From positions 62,001 to 126,000 of the forward strand of contig NC_008392.1 of the NCBI RefSeq assembly GCF_000203915.1: 64,000 nt of DNA, written 5' to 3'. The DNA comes from Burkholderia ambifaria AMMD. GTDB lineage: Bacteria > Pseudomonadota > Gammaproteobacteria > Burkholderiales > Burkholderiaceae. The notes beneath the pieces are model-generated. The model did no database searches. It saw only the letters and a list, made by a program, of their open reading frames with translations, and was not told the DNA's origin. Both the position numbers and the translations under genes were made by a program. Positions 27,287 through 35,296 of the stretch are shown here, piece by piece. Each line of letters begins with the position of its first letter. Position 1 is the stretch's first letter.

Positions 27287-30035
27287 GGAGTTCTCCGGAG
27301 GAAAACGCGAGCGCGCGCAGCGCCGCGATCAGGTCGTCCGCCGCGGCGGGCTTGGTCAGGTAAGCATGGAAACCCGCTTCGACCGCGCGGGTGCGGTCGC
27401 GTTCGCGCGCGTGGCCGGACAACGCGAGCGCCTCGAGCGGCGCGCGGCCGTCGCGCGGGCGTTCGGCATCGAGCTGGCGGACCCGGCGCATCACCGTGTA
27501 GCCGTCCTCCTCGTCGTCGCCGAGGTCGATGTCGCACACGAGCAGCGCCGGCCAGTCCGCGCGGCGCGCGTGCCACAGGTCGTCGAGCAGCGCCTGTCCG
27601 GACGCGAACGCGCGCACGTCCGCCCCGGCAAACTTCAGCAGCGCGGTGAGCGCCTCGCGCGCTTCGTCGTGATCGTCGACGCAGGCGATGCGCACGCCGT
27701 CGAGCGGTTTCGTCGGCACGGTTGCGCCGGCGCCGGCCGCCTGTAGCGATGCCGGCGCCACCGCGCACATCGGTAGCGACAGGTGCAACGTCACGCCGTG
27801 GTCGTCGCGCTCGCGCACGACGTAGCCGCCGGCGTCCTCGATCGTGTCCTGCAGCCGTTCGAGATCGAGCAGCGACAACTCCGGCGCCTCGACGCCCGCG
27901 CAGGTGATCGTGATGCGCGCTTCCGGGTCGTGGCGCGCGGTGCGCACCTCGACCTGCCCGCCGCCGCTCGCGTCGATCCCGCCGCGGCACAGCTCCCACA
28001 CGAAGCGGCGCAGCGCGGCCGGATCCGCCTTCACGACGAGATCCTCGTTCGACAGTTCGCGAAATACCGGCACGCCGCGCCGGGCGGCCGCCTCCGCCAG
28101 CGAGTCGAGCACGTGCGCGACGAGCGGATTGATGCGCACCGGCTGCCGCGCGAATTTCGCTTCGGTGCGCTCCAGCTCGCGCTGCTTCGCCTGCAGCGAC
28201 CACATCTGCGCATACACGCCGTCGCTCGCCAGCAGCTCGTCGTGCGTGCCCTGCTCGACGAGCCGGCCGTGCTCCATCACGAGGATCCGGTCGGCATCGA
28301 CGATCGTCGACAGCCGGTGCGCGATGATCAGGCTCGTGCGGTGCCGCGCGACGCGCATCAGTTCCTGCTGGATCGCGCGCTCCGAGCGCGTGTCGAGCGC
28401 CGACGTCGCCTCGTCGAACACGACGATCGGCGGCGCCTTCAGCAGCGCACGCGCGATCGCGACGCGCTGCCGCTCGCCGCCCGACAGCCGCACGCCGCGC
28501 TCGCCGACGCGCGTGTCGTACGCATCGGGCAGCCGCTCGATGAACGTGTCGAGCTGCGCGCCGCGCGCAGCGGCGATCACGTCGCCGCGCGTCGCGTCGC
28601 GCCTGCCGTACGCGATGTTGTAGGCCAGCGTGTCGTTGAACAGGATCGTGTCCTGCGGAACGATGCCGAGCGCATCGCGCAGGCTGCGCTCGGTCACGAG
28701 CCGCAGGTCCTGCCCGTCGATCCGGATCGTGCCGGCATCGGGCTGGTACAGCCGGAACAGCAGCCGCGCGAGCGTCGACTTCCCCGAGCCGCTGCCGCCG
28801 ACCACCGCGATCGATTGCCCCGGCTCGATGCGAAACGATACGTCCCACAGAATCTGCCGGCTCGGCTCGTAGCTGAAGTCGACATGCTCGAACTCGATCG
28901 CGCCGCCGCGCACCGCGAGCGGCTGCGCGCCGGGCGCATCGCCGTCCTCGCCCGGCAGGCCGCGCGCATCGAGCAGCCCGAACAGGCGCTCGATGTTGGT
29001 CATCGCGTCGTTCGCCTCGCGGAACACGAAGCCGAGCGCGTTCAGCGGCAGGCTGATCTGGATGATGTACGCGTTGATCAGCACGAGATCACCGACCGTC
29101 ATCGCGCCGCGCGCGACATACTGGCCAGCGAGCAGCATCACCGCCGCGATGCCCGCGCCGATGCACGCGCTCTGCCCGATATGCAGCGTCGACAGCGCGT
29201 ACTGGTTCTCGACGCCGGCCTCGCGCCAGTCGTCGAGCACGCGTTCGAGCCGGCTGCGCTCGACGTCCTCGCGCGCGAAGTACTTGACGGTATCGACGTT
29301 GAGCAGGCTGTCGACCACGCGCGAGTTCGATTCGGCCTCGAGCGCGTTCACGCGGCGCTGGTAGCGCGTGCGCCGGCGGGTGAACACGGTCGTATACGCC
29401 GCGTAGACCGCGAACGTGACGAGGATGATCGCGGTGAAGCCGCCGCCGTACTTGCTGATCACGATCACCAGCACCGAACCGATCTCGATCGCGGTCGGCA
29501 CGATCGTGAACACCGCGACGCCGAGCAGATACGCGATGCCGACCGTGCCTTTCTCGAGATCGCGCACGACCATGCCGGTCTCGCGCTGCGAATGAAAGCG
29601 CGCGCCGAGCCGGTGCAGATGGCCGAACGTGCGCACGGTAAACGACGCGACCGTGTGCTGCGTGACCTGCACGAAGGTCATGTCGCGCACTTCGTTCAGC
29701 GCGTTCGCCGCGAAGCGCACGACCGCATACGCAAACAGCAGCAGCACCGGCAGCGCGATCGGCTGGCCGGCCGCGCGGCCGAATCCGTCGACGATATCCT
29801 TCAGCAGCAGCGGCACCGATACGGCCGCCGCCTTCGCGAGCACCAGCAGCACGATCGCGGCGAACACGCGCGTGCGGTAATGCCGGATCGCGCGCCACAG
29901 CTCGAGCGCGATGCGCATACGCAAACCGCGCACGTCGTGGTCGCGGTTGTCGCGGGAATCGCGGCGGTCATGGCGCGCGCCGTTGCCGCGTGGGTCGCGG
30001 CCGTCGCGCGCCAGCTCGTCGGTGCCGGCCGTCAT
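27228..30035 (-). CDS. Atm1/HMT1-type ABC exporter fused to kinase-like ATPase and receiver domain
   Basis: A 935-residue fusion. About 40-340 is a six-helix ABC exporter membrane domain of the Atm1/ABCB7 type. The nucleotide-binding domain has Walker A GGSGSGKST (413), signature LSGGERQ (517) and Walker B VVFDEATS (541). About 628-756 resembles the C-terminal half of a histidine kinase (KADPAALRRFVWELCRGGIDASGGGQVEV, split at the N box) but lacks a DHp histidine and a D-x-G-x-G box. About 780-908 is a full receiver with D787/D788, acceptor D835, S873 and K895. The ATG at 30035 is preferred; a TTG at 30086 overlapping the upstream stop is possible. Such a fusion is unusual. Confidence 0.88.
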   Translation of the reverse strand: MTAGTDELARDGRDPRGNGARHDRRDSRDNRDHDVRGLRMRIALELWRAIRHYRTRVFAAIVLLVLAKAAAVSVPLLLKDIVDGFGRAAGQPIALPVLLLFAYAVVRFAANALNEVRDMTFVQVTQHTVASFTVRTFGHLHRLGARFHSQRETGMVVRDLEKGTVGIAYLLGVAVFTIVPTAIEIGSVLVIVISKYGGGFTAIILVTFAVYAAYTTVFTRRRTRYQRRVNALEAESNSRVVDSLLNVDTVKYFAREDVERSRLERVLDDWREAGVENQYALSTLHIGQSACIGAGIAAVMLLAGQYVARGAMTVGDLVLINAYIIQISLPLNALGFVFREANDAMTNIERLFGLLDARGLPGEDGDAPGAQPLAVRGGAIEFEHVDFSYEPSRQILWDVSFRIEPGQSIAVVGGSGSGKSTLARLLFRLYQPDAGTIRIDGQDLRLVTERSLRDALGIVPQDTILFNDTLAYNIAYGRRDATRGDVIAAARGAQLDTFIERLPDAYDTRVGERGVRLSGGERQRVAIARALLKAPPIVVFDEATSALDTRSERAIQQELMRVARHRTSLIIAHRLSTIVDADRILVMEHGRLVEQGTHDELLASDGVYAQMWSLQAKQRELERTEAKFARQPVRINPLVAHVLDSLAEAAARRGVPVFRELSNEDLVVKADPAALRRFVWELCRGGIDASGGGQVEVRTARHDPEARITITCAGVEAPELSLLDLERLQDTIEDAGGYVVRERDDHGVTLHLSLPMCAVAPASLQAAGAGATVPTKPLDGVRIACVDDHDEAREALTALLKFAGADVRAFASGQALLDDLWHARRADWPALLVCDIDLGDDEEDGYTVMRRVRQLDAERPRDGRAPLEALALSGHARERDRTRAVEAGFHAYLTKPAAADDLIAALRALAFSSGELHAEPSESDAPRNPDPAPRR

Positions 30036-30082
30036 GCGCGCGAGGCCTGGGTCCGTGGTCGGGTCGTCCCGCGCATCGGCCG

Positions 30083-30949
30083 TCAATGGTGCGATTCGCG
30101 GTCGCGGCCGGTGCCGCTGCCCGGTTCGGGGTCGCGCACGGCGGGCTGCGTCGGCGTGACGGTGCGTTGGGACGGATGCAGCACCGTGCCCGGTTGGTGT
30201 TCATCGTCGTTGCGGCGCACCCGCACGCGGTTCTCGACGTCGCGCACGCACATGCAGCCGTCGGCGATGTCCTCGATGTCGTGCTTCATCCAGCGCGACG
30301 GCACGGTGCCGTCCAGTTCGACGCGGCCGTCGCGCACTTGCACGGTGACGTCGCTCACGTCGATGTCGAGCGCGTGCGCGAGCCGCTCGCAGACGTCCTC
30401 GCGAATGCGCTCGTCCGAGCGCGTATAGCCTTTCGGGCCACGGCGCTGGCGCATGGCCTCGCGTTGCGCCTCGGTACGGCGCGGATCGTATGGATCGCGC
30501 GGATCATGGTCGCGCTCGCCGCCGTACCCGCCCAGCCGGTAATGCTCGCGGAACCCCGGCTGATCGCCGCCATACCGGCCTTCGCGCCCTTCGCGGCCTT
30601 CCCGCCCCTCCCCACCTTCCATGCGACGACCGCGGCTGCCGTAGCCGCGCTCGGCTTCCCACTCCGGATCGCGCGACCCGCCCGGCGCGTCGCGCCAGTC
30701 GCCGACGTCGCCCGGACGCCGCTCGGCCGACGTGCGCGCCGAGCGTTCGCTCCATTCGCTGCCCCAGTCTTCCGGGCCGACGTTCTCGCTCGCGAAGCGC
30801 CGGTACGCGGATTCATAGTCGGCGTCGTGCCGCCGGGTTTCGTCGCCGCGAAAGTCGCGCTCGCCGCCCCGGTACGCACGTTCGCCGCGTTCCTGCCAGT
30901 CGGGCGGCCCGCTGCGTTCGGCTTGCCGTCCCGGATATCGTCGTTGCAT
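30083..30949 (-). CDS. BON-domain protein with long Arg/Gly/Glu-rich N-terminus
   Basis: A 288-residue protein. About 1-175 is disordered, rich in Arg, Gly, Glu, Asp and Tyr (GGEGREGREGREGRYGG). A BON domain follows at about 180-250 (SDERIREDVCERLAHALDID, then DGRVELDGTVPSRWMKHDIED, then VENRVRVRR). No signal peptide is seen, unlike the small BON protein at 9313-9717, so it should be cytoplasmic or surface-associated by another route. AAGGAGGA precedes the ATG at 30949. A perfect sigma-54 element is 73-88 bases upstream. The gene abuts the ABC-receiver fusion and is probably co-transcribed with it. Confidence 0.85.
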   Translation of the reverse strand: MQRRYPGRQAERSGPPDWQERGERAYRGGERDFRGDETRRHDADYESAYRRFASENVGPEDWGSEWSERSARTSAERRPGDVGDWRDAPGGSRDPEWEAERGYGSRGRRMEGGEGREGREGREGRYGGDQPGFREHYRLGGYGGERDHDPRDPYDPRRTEAQREAMRQRRGPKGYTRSDERIREDVCERLAHALDIDVSDVTVQVRDGRVELDGTVPSRWMKHDIEDIADGCMCVRDVENRVRVRRNDDEHQPGTVLHPSQRTVTPTQPAVRDPEPGSGTGRDRESHH

Positions 30950-31021
30950 CGTGTCCTCCTTGCGCGCCCCAGTGCCGCGCACGGCTCCATGCCACAGCGC
31001 GGCGCGCGTCGTTCGGTCGGT

Positions 31022-31037
31022 TGCAAATCGCGTGCCG
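31022..31037 (-). promoter_or_regulatory. Sigma-54 promoter of the BON/ABC-receiver operon
   Basis: CGGCACGCGATTTGCA on the minus strand is GGCACG-N4-TTGCA, and its core is identical to the element before the other BON gene at 9766-9781. Confidence 0.75.
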
Positions 31038-31223
31038 CGTTCGTGGCAAGGCCCGACACGGCGACGCGGGTTGGTGACTCGACGCGGCTCGTCGGTTTAC
31101 GCCGCCCCCGGCTTCTCCGTGTTCTTGAGCGAGCTCCGGTCAAACGCCGGTGGCCGGCCCCGGCTGCCGCCCCTATCTGCAACGCGATTGCAGTTTTTGC
31201 GCGGAACCGCGCCGTATCGGGCC

Positions 31224-31589
31224 CTATGCGCCACCGGTGCCCGGGCCTGTCGGCTCGTCCGGGTCCTCAAGGCCGCCGGCCTCATCGAATCGTTCGGTGC
31301 GGTCCGGCTCGATATCCGCGGCGTCCTCGAGCCCCGCATCGCCGTCCGCGGATGCGCGTTCGCCGGTGCCCGCCCGGTCCGTATCGCTGTCGAGCGCCGC
31401 GTCGCCGCGCTCCAGCGCGTGCTCGTCGAGCGGCGAATCGATATCGAACGGATGGCGCCGCGCGCCGGCCGTATCGCTGCCGCTGTCGGACGAGTCGCTC
31501 GGCCCCAGCGCGCGGCCGTCGCGCCCGCGCGACGCGTTCTCGTCGTCCGGGCCGACCGGCTCGTTGTCGGGATTCAGTGTACTGTTCAT
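31224..31589 (-). CDS. Small acidic low-complexity protein
   Basis: A 121-residue, very acidic protein rich in Asp, Glu, Ser, Gly and Pro (NPDNEPVGPDDENASRGRD; DAADIEPDRTERFDE). It has no hydrophobic core and is probably intrinsically disordered. GAGGAC lies upstream of ATG 31589; the longer in-frame extension is Arg-rich and unlike it. A perfect sigma-54 element sits about 85 bases upstream, which supports it being a real gene. Function unknown. Confidence 0.65.
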   Translation of the reverse strand: MNSTLNPDNEPVGPDDENASRGRDGRALGPSDSSDSGSDTAGARRHPFDIDSPLDEHALERGDAALDSDTDRAGTGERASADGDAGLEDAADIEPDRTERFDEAGGLEDPDEPTGPGTGGA

Positions 31590-31668
31590 GTCGATGTCCT
31601 CGTGTTCCGCCGGGCCGCAGGACCGCCTGCGTGCCCGATGCGCCCGTGTAGCGCGGGTCGGACCACGA

Positions 31669-31684
31669 CGCAATCGGCATGCCG
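31669..31684 (-). promoter_or_regulatory. Sigma-54 promoter of the acidic protein
   Basis: CGGCATGCCGATTGCG on the minus strand matches GGCAYG-N4-TTGC exactly. Confidence 0.7.
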
Positions 31685-31737
31685 CGTCTGTGGCGATCGG
31701 GCGGCCGGCAGCCCGATCGGCCGCGTCATTCAATACG

Positions 31738-31753
31738 CGGCATGCACAATGCG
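31738..31753 (+). promoter_or_regulatory. Near-consensus sigma-54 element before the PAS hybrid kinase
   Basis: GGCATG-N4-ATGC on the plus strand, with -24/-12 doublets correctly spaced and one T-to-A change, about 130 bases before the kinase ATG. Confidence 0.4.
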
Positions 31754-31882
31754 CACCCATTGATCAGGTGAATCGGGTTCCCGTATGCTTTCGAGCGACT
31801 CAATCCGGTTCGAATCGCCGCCGCCGGTCCCGCCACGCGCGGCCGGGTTGGCCCGAGGCCACCCTCATTACACTCAGGTTCG

Positions 31883-33469
31883 ATGAACAAAGACGACGCC
31901 ATTTCCGAATTGCCTCCGCCGCTCGGCCCCGCCGATGCACGCGATCTGCTGCATCGCTTCGCCGAGTTCCGCTTCGAAACCGTCGTCGGTGCAATCACCG
32001 ACTACGCGGTGTTCATGCTCGATCCGCAAGGCAACGTCGCGACCTGGAACGCGGGCGCGGAGCGCATCAAGGGCTATCGCACCACCGAGATCATCGGCCA
32101 CCATTTCTCGCGCTTCTATCCGGCCGACGCGGTCGCCGCGGGCCGGCCGGCGCTCGGGCTCCGCGAAGCGAGCGTGCACGGCCGTTTCGAGGACGAAGGC
32201 TGGCGCGTGCGGAAAGACGGTTCGCTGTTCTGGGCCAGCGTGACGATCACGGCCGTGCGCGATCATGGGGGCCAGCTGGCCGGCTTCATCAAGATCACGC
32301 GCGACATGACCGAGCGCAAGCGGCTCGCCGAACTGGAAATGTCGACGCACCGGCTCAGCGTGTTCATCGCGATGCTCGCGCACGAACTGCGCAACCATCT
32401 CGCGCCGCTGCGCCACTCCGTCAGCGTGCTGCAAACGCTGCCCGATCCGGCGCCGATGCTCGCGCAATGCCGCGACGCGGTGCACCGTCAGGTCGGACAA
32501 CTGACGCGGCTCGTCGACGATCTGCTCGACGTCGGGCGCATCACGGCCGGCAAGGTCGAGCTGGACAACGCGCCGGTGACCGTGCGCGACGTCGTGTGCC
32601 GCGGCGTGGAGAGCATCCAGCCGAAGCTGGCCGCGCGCCAGCAGCATCTTCGCGTCGAACTGCCGCCCGAGCCGGTGGTGGTGCGCGGCGACGCCGCGCG
32701 GCTCGTGCAGGTGCTGCACAACCTGCTCGACAACGCGTCCAAGTTCTCGCCGCCCGGCGCGCGCATCGACGTCTCCGCCGACCGCGAGGGCTCGACCGTC
32801 GCGATTCGCGTGACCGATCACGGCGTCGGCATCGCGGCGGGTTCGCTCGAGACGATCTTCGACCTGTTCGACCAGGACGGCGTGCCGGGCCGGCGCCCGT
32901 CCGACGGCTTCGGGCTGGGCCTCGCGATCTGCCGGTCGTTCATCGAGCTGCATGGCGGCAGGATTTCCGCGGAAAGCGAAGGCCCCGGCCACGGAGCGAC
33001 GTTCACGGTACGGTTGCCCGTCGAGCACCACGTGGAAACGGCACGGACGGAAGCGCCCGCGCCGCGCGCCGGGAAGCCGGCCGCCGCGCCGCTGAACATC
33101 GTCGTCGTCGACGACAACCGCGACTCGGCCGACACGCTCGCCGTGCTGCTGCAGTTGAAGGGGCACGTGCCGCGCGTCGCGTACAACGCGAGCGATGCGC
33201 TCGCGCTCGTGCGCGAAGCCGTTCCGCATCTGATGCTGATCGACCTGTCGATGCCCGACGTCGACGGCTACACGCTGCTGCACGAACTGCGCGCGATCGA
33301 CACGCCGGGCGGCATGATCTGTGTCGCGCTGTCCGGTCATGCCAGCTCATCGGATCTCGCGCGCACGGCGCGCGAGGGCTTCGACGATCACCTCGTGAAA
33401 CCCCTCGAGATGGCCGTGCTCGACGCGCTGCTGCAGCGTGTCGCGCGCACGGTGCATGGCACGCCATGA
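31883..33469 (+). CDS. Soluble PAS hybrid histidine kinase with C-terminal receiver
   Basis: A 528-residue protein with no membrane helix. One PAS/PAC unit spans about 30-145 (ITDYAVFMLDPQGNVATWN; PAC end FIKITRDMTERK). The DHp helix has H167 in LAHELRNHLAPL. The ATPase has NLLDNASKFSP, DHGVGI and GFGLGLAIC. The receiver (about 405-523) has D410/D411, acceptor D454 and K506 in VKP. It resembles PAS-sensing kinases of bacteriophytochrome-like or redox phosphorelays. With the receiver-only protein and the ABC-receiver fusion, the window offers several receivers but no recognisable HPt protein. Confidence 0.9.
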   Translation: MNKDDAISELPPPLGPADARDLLHRFAEFRFETVVGAITDYAVFMLDPQGNVATWNAGAERIKGYRTTEIIGHHFSRFYPADAVAAGRPALGLREASVHGRFEDEGWRVRKDGSLFWASVTITAVRDHGGQLAGFIKITRDMTERKRLAELEMSTHRLSVFIAMLAHELRNHLAPLRHSVSVLQTLPDPAPMLAQCRDAVHRQVGQLTRLVDDLLDVGRITAGKVELDNAPVTVRDVVCRGVESIQPKLAARQQHLRVELPPEPVVVRGDAARLVQVLHNLLDNASKFSPPGARIDVSADREGSTVAIRVTDHGVGIAAGSLETIFDLFDQDGVPGRRPSDGFGLGLAICRSFIELHGGRISAESEGPGHGATFTVRLPVEHHVETARTEAPAPRAGKPAAAPLNIVVVDDNRDSADTLAVLLQLKGHVPRVAYNASDALALVREAVPHLMLIDLSMPDVDGYTLLHELRAIDTPGGMICVALSGHASSSDLARTAREGFDDHLVKPLEMAVLDALLQRVARTVHGTP

Positions 33470-33544
33470 CCGTGTGCGCGATCGCTTACGGCAGCGCTCA
33501 CGCCTTCGCTCGAACCGTCGAGCAGGCGTGCGCTTAGGCCCTGC

Positions 33545-33877
33545 TCAAGCCATCGCGCGGCACATCGCCGCGCATGCGTCGCACGCCAGCGCGCAGCGCC
33601 GGCAATGTTCGTGCAGATGCCGCAGGCATTCGACCGCGCACAGCTCGCATACCTGCGCGCATAGCGCACACACGCGCGGCGCGACCACGCTGCCGCGCGC
33701 CATCACGCCCGACGCGAAGCGGCACAGCTGCGCGCATTCGATGTCCAGCGCGATGCAGTCGGCCAGCTTGTGTGCGTCGGGCTCCGCCAGGCACGCGGCC
33801 ATGCACGCGTCACAGGCATGCGCGCACGCGTCGCACGCGGCCATGCAGTTGTCGTAGCGAGTATTCGTTTCGCTCAT
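33545..33877 (-). CDS. Csp-like four-helix-bundle copper-binding protein
   Basis: A 110-residue protein with 19 Cys, mostly spaced C-x2-C or C-x3-C along predicted helices (C11, C15, C18, C22, C25, C29, C41, C48, C52, C70 to C106). This fits the cytosolic Csp3/DUF326 family, whose bundles bind many Cu(I) ions in their core. There is no signal peptide. It lies 28 bases downstream of a zinc alcohol dehydrogenase and is probably in its operon. Copper storage or detoxification is inferred from the family. Confidence 0.88.
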   Translation of the reverse strand: MSETNTRYDNCMAACDACAHACDACMAACLAEPDAHKLADCIALDIECAQLCRFASGVMARGSVVAPRVCALCAQVCELCAVECLRHLHEHCRRCALACDACAAMCRAMA

Positions 33878-33905
33878 CGCAGTGCTCCTCGTTCCAGTGG
33901 GATCG

Positions 33906-35111
33906 TCATGGCGTCAGCTTCACTTTCATCCAGCCGGGCTCGCGCACATCGAACGCGCGGTACGCATCGATCGCGTTCGTCAGCGGCTCGCAGCGCGTGA
34001 GCACCGACACCGGGTCGAACGCGCCGCTGCGCACCAGCTCGATCAGGTGCGGCGTGATGGTCCGGTGATTGCAATTGCCCATCTTGATCGTCAGGTTCCG
34101 GTTCATCGCCTCGCCGATCGGAAACACGCGCGCCTGCGGCGGATACACGCCGATCACCGCGACCGTGCCGGCCTTCGCGACCGCGCGCACCGCCCATTGC
34201 AGCACCTGCGACGGCCCGTCGCCCGGCGTCCAGTAGCGGCCGTCCGGCTTGCGGCGCGGCGCGACGGCGTCGACTTCCGCATCGAACGCGCGCGCCGCGT
34301 CGCGATCGGCCGCGGCCGGCCCGTGCGTCGCGCGCATCGCGTCGACGCCCACCGCGTCGATCACGCGATCGACGCCGATCCCGCCGGTGAGACGCAGCAC
34401 CGTGTCGACCGGGTCTTCCTCGGAGAAGTCGATCGTTTCCGCGCCTTGCGCGCATGCCATGTCGAGGCGCGACGCGATGCGGTCGATCGCGATCACGCGT
34501 CCCGCGCCCAGCAGCTTCGCGCTCGCGATCGCGAACTGGCCGACCGGCCCCGCGCCGAACACGGCCACCGTGTCGCCCGGCTTCACCTCCGCGAGCTGCG
34601 CGCCGAAATAGCCGGTCGGGAAAATATCGGACATCAGGATCGCGCGGTCGTCGTCGATCGCGTCGGGCAGCCGGATCAGGCTCGCGTTCGCAAGCGGCGT
34701 GCGCGCGTATTCGGCCTGCAGCCCGTCGAACGGGCCGGTGTCCGCCGGGCCGCCGAAGAACGCGGTGCCCGCGCGCGGGCCGCCCGGATTCGCGACGTCG
34801 CATTGCGCGGTGTAGCCCGCGCGGCAGTACGCGCAGCTGCCGCACGCGATCGTCGACGGAATCAGCACGCGATCGCCACGCTTGAGGTTGCGCACGTCGC
34901 GCCCGACCGTCTCGACGATGCCGACGCCCTCATGGCCGAGGATCGTGCCCGGCTTCATTCCGCCGAGCGTGCCACGCACTATGTGCAGGTCGGTGCCGCA
35001 GATCGCGCTGGCGGTCAGGCGCACGACCGCGTCGGTCGGTTGCGAGACTTCCGGGTCGGGTACCGTATCGATGCGAATGTCGCCGATGCCGTGAAATACC
35101 ACTGCTTTCAT
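33906..35111 (-). CDS. Zinc-dependent alcohol dehydrogenase (formaldehyde-dehydrogenase-like)
   Basis: A 401-residue medium-chain dehydrogenase. CGTDLHIVRG and GHEGVGIVE hold catalytic zinc ligands, and the structural zinc Cys are in CGSCAYCRAGYTAQC. AVFGAGPVGQFAI is the NAD-binding glycine motif. The length, with an insert of about 40 residues near 275-310, fits the glutathione-independent formaldehyde dehydrogenase-like group. The substrate is an alcohol or aldehyde adduct, not further determinable. The downstream copper-binding gene is close. GGAGGG is seen before the ATG. Confidence 0.87.
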   Translation of the reverse strand: MKAVVFHGIGDIRIDTVPDPEVSQPTDAVVRLTASAICGTDLHIVRGTLGGMKPGTILGHEGVGIVETVGRDVRNLKRGDRVLIPSTIACGSCAYCRAGYTAQCDVANPGGPRAGTAFFGGPADTGPFDGLQAEYARTPLANASLIRLPDAIDDDRAILMSDIFPTGYFGAQLAEVKPGDTVAVFGAGPVGQFAIASAKLLGAGRVIAIDRIASRLDMACAQGAETIDFSEEDPVDTVLRLTGGIGVDRVIDAVGVDAMRATHGPAAADRDAARAFDAEVDAVAPRRKPDGRYWTPGDGPSQVLQWAVRAVAKAGTVAVIGVYPPQARVFPIGEAMNRNLTIKMGNCNHRTITPHLIELVRSGAFDPVSVLTRCEPLTNAIDAYRAFDVREPGWMKVKLTP

Positions 35112-35164
35112 GTCAGGCCCTCCTTGTCGAAAGCGGGAACGGTGAAGTCACCGTCGCGCTTTCG

Positions 35165-35180
35165 AGCAAGGCGCGCGCCT
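35165..35180 (-). promoter_or_regulatory. Weak sigma-54-like element before the dehydrogenase
   Basis: GGCGCG-N4-TTGC on the minus strand; G replaces A in the -24 box. It is about 54 bases from the ATG at 35111. Confidence 0.35.
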
Positions 35181-35296
35181 GTCGGGGCGTGCTGGGGTTG
35201 TCGTGCTTGTCGTGCTTGTCGCGTGCGCGGTTGGTCGGCCTGAGGTCGCGGGTTCAGCCGCCGCGCGGCGCAGTCAATGCGCGACAAACGCGACCA

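Noticed and set aside
27783..30428. Very long plus-strand open frame opposite the ABC-receiver gene
   Set aside because: High-GC shadow; the minus-strand frame carries Walker, signature and receiver motifs, the plus frame has no recognisable domain.
35200..35222. Short TTGTCGTGC direct repeat upstream of the alcohol dehydrogenase
   Set aside because: Only two and a half copies; not distinguishable from local low complexity.
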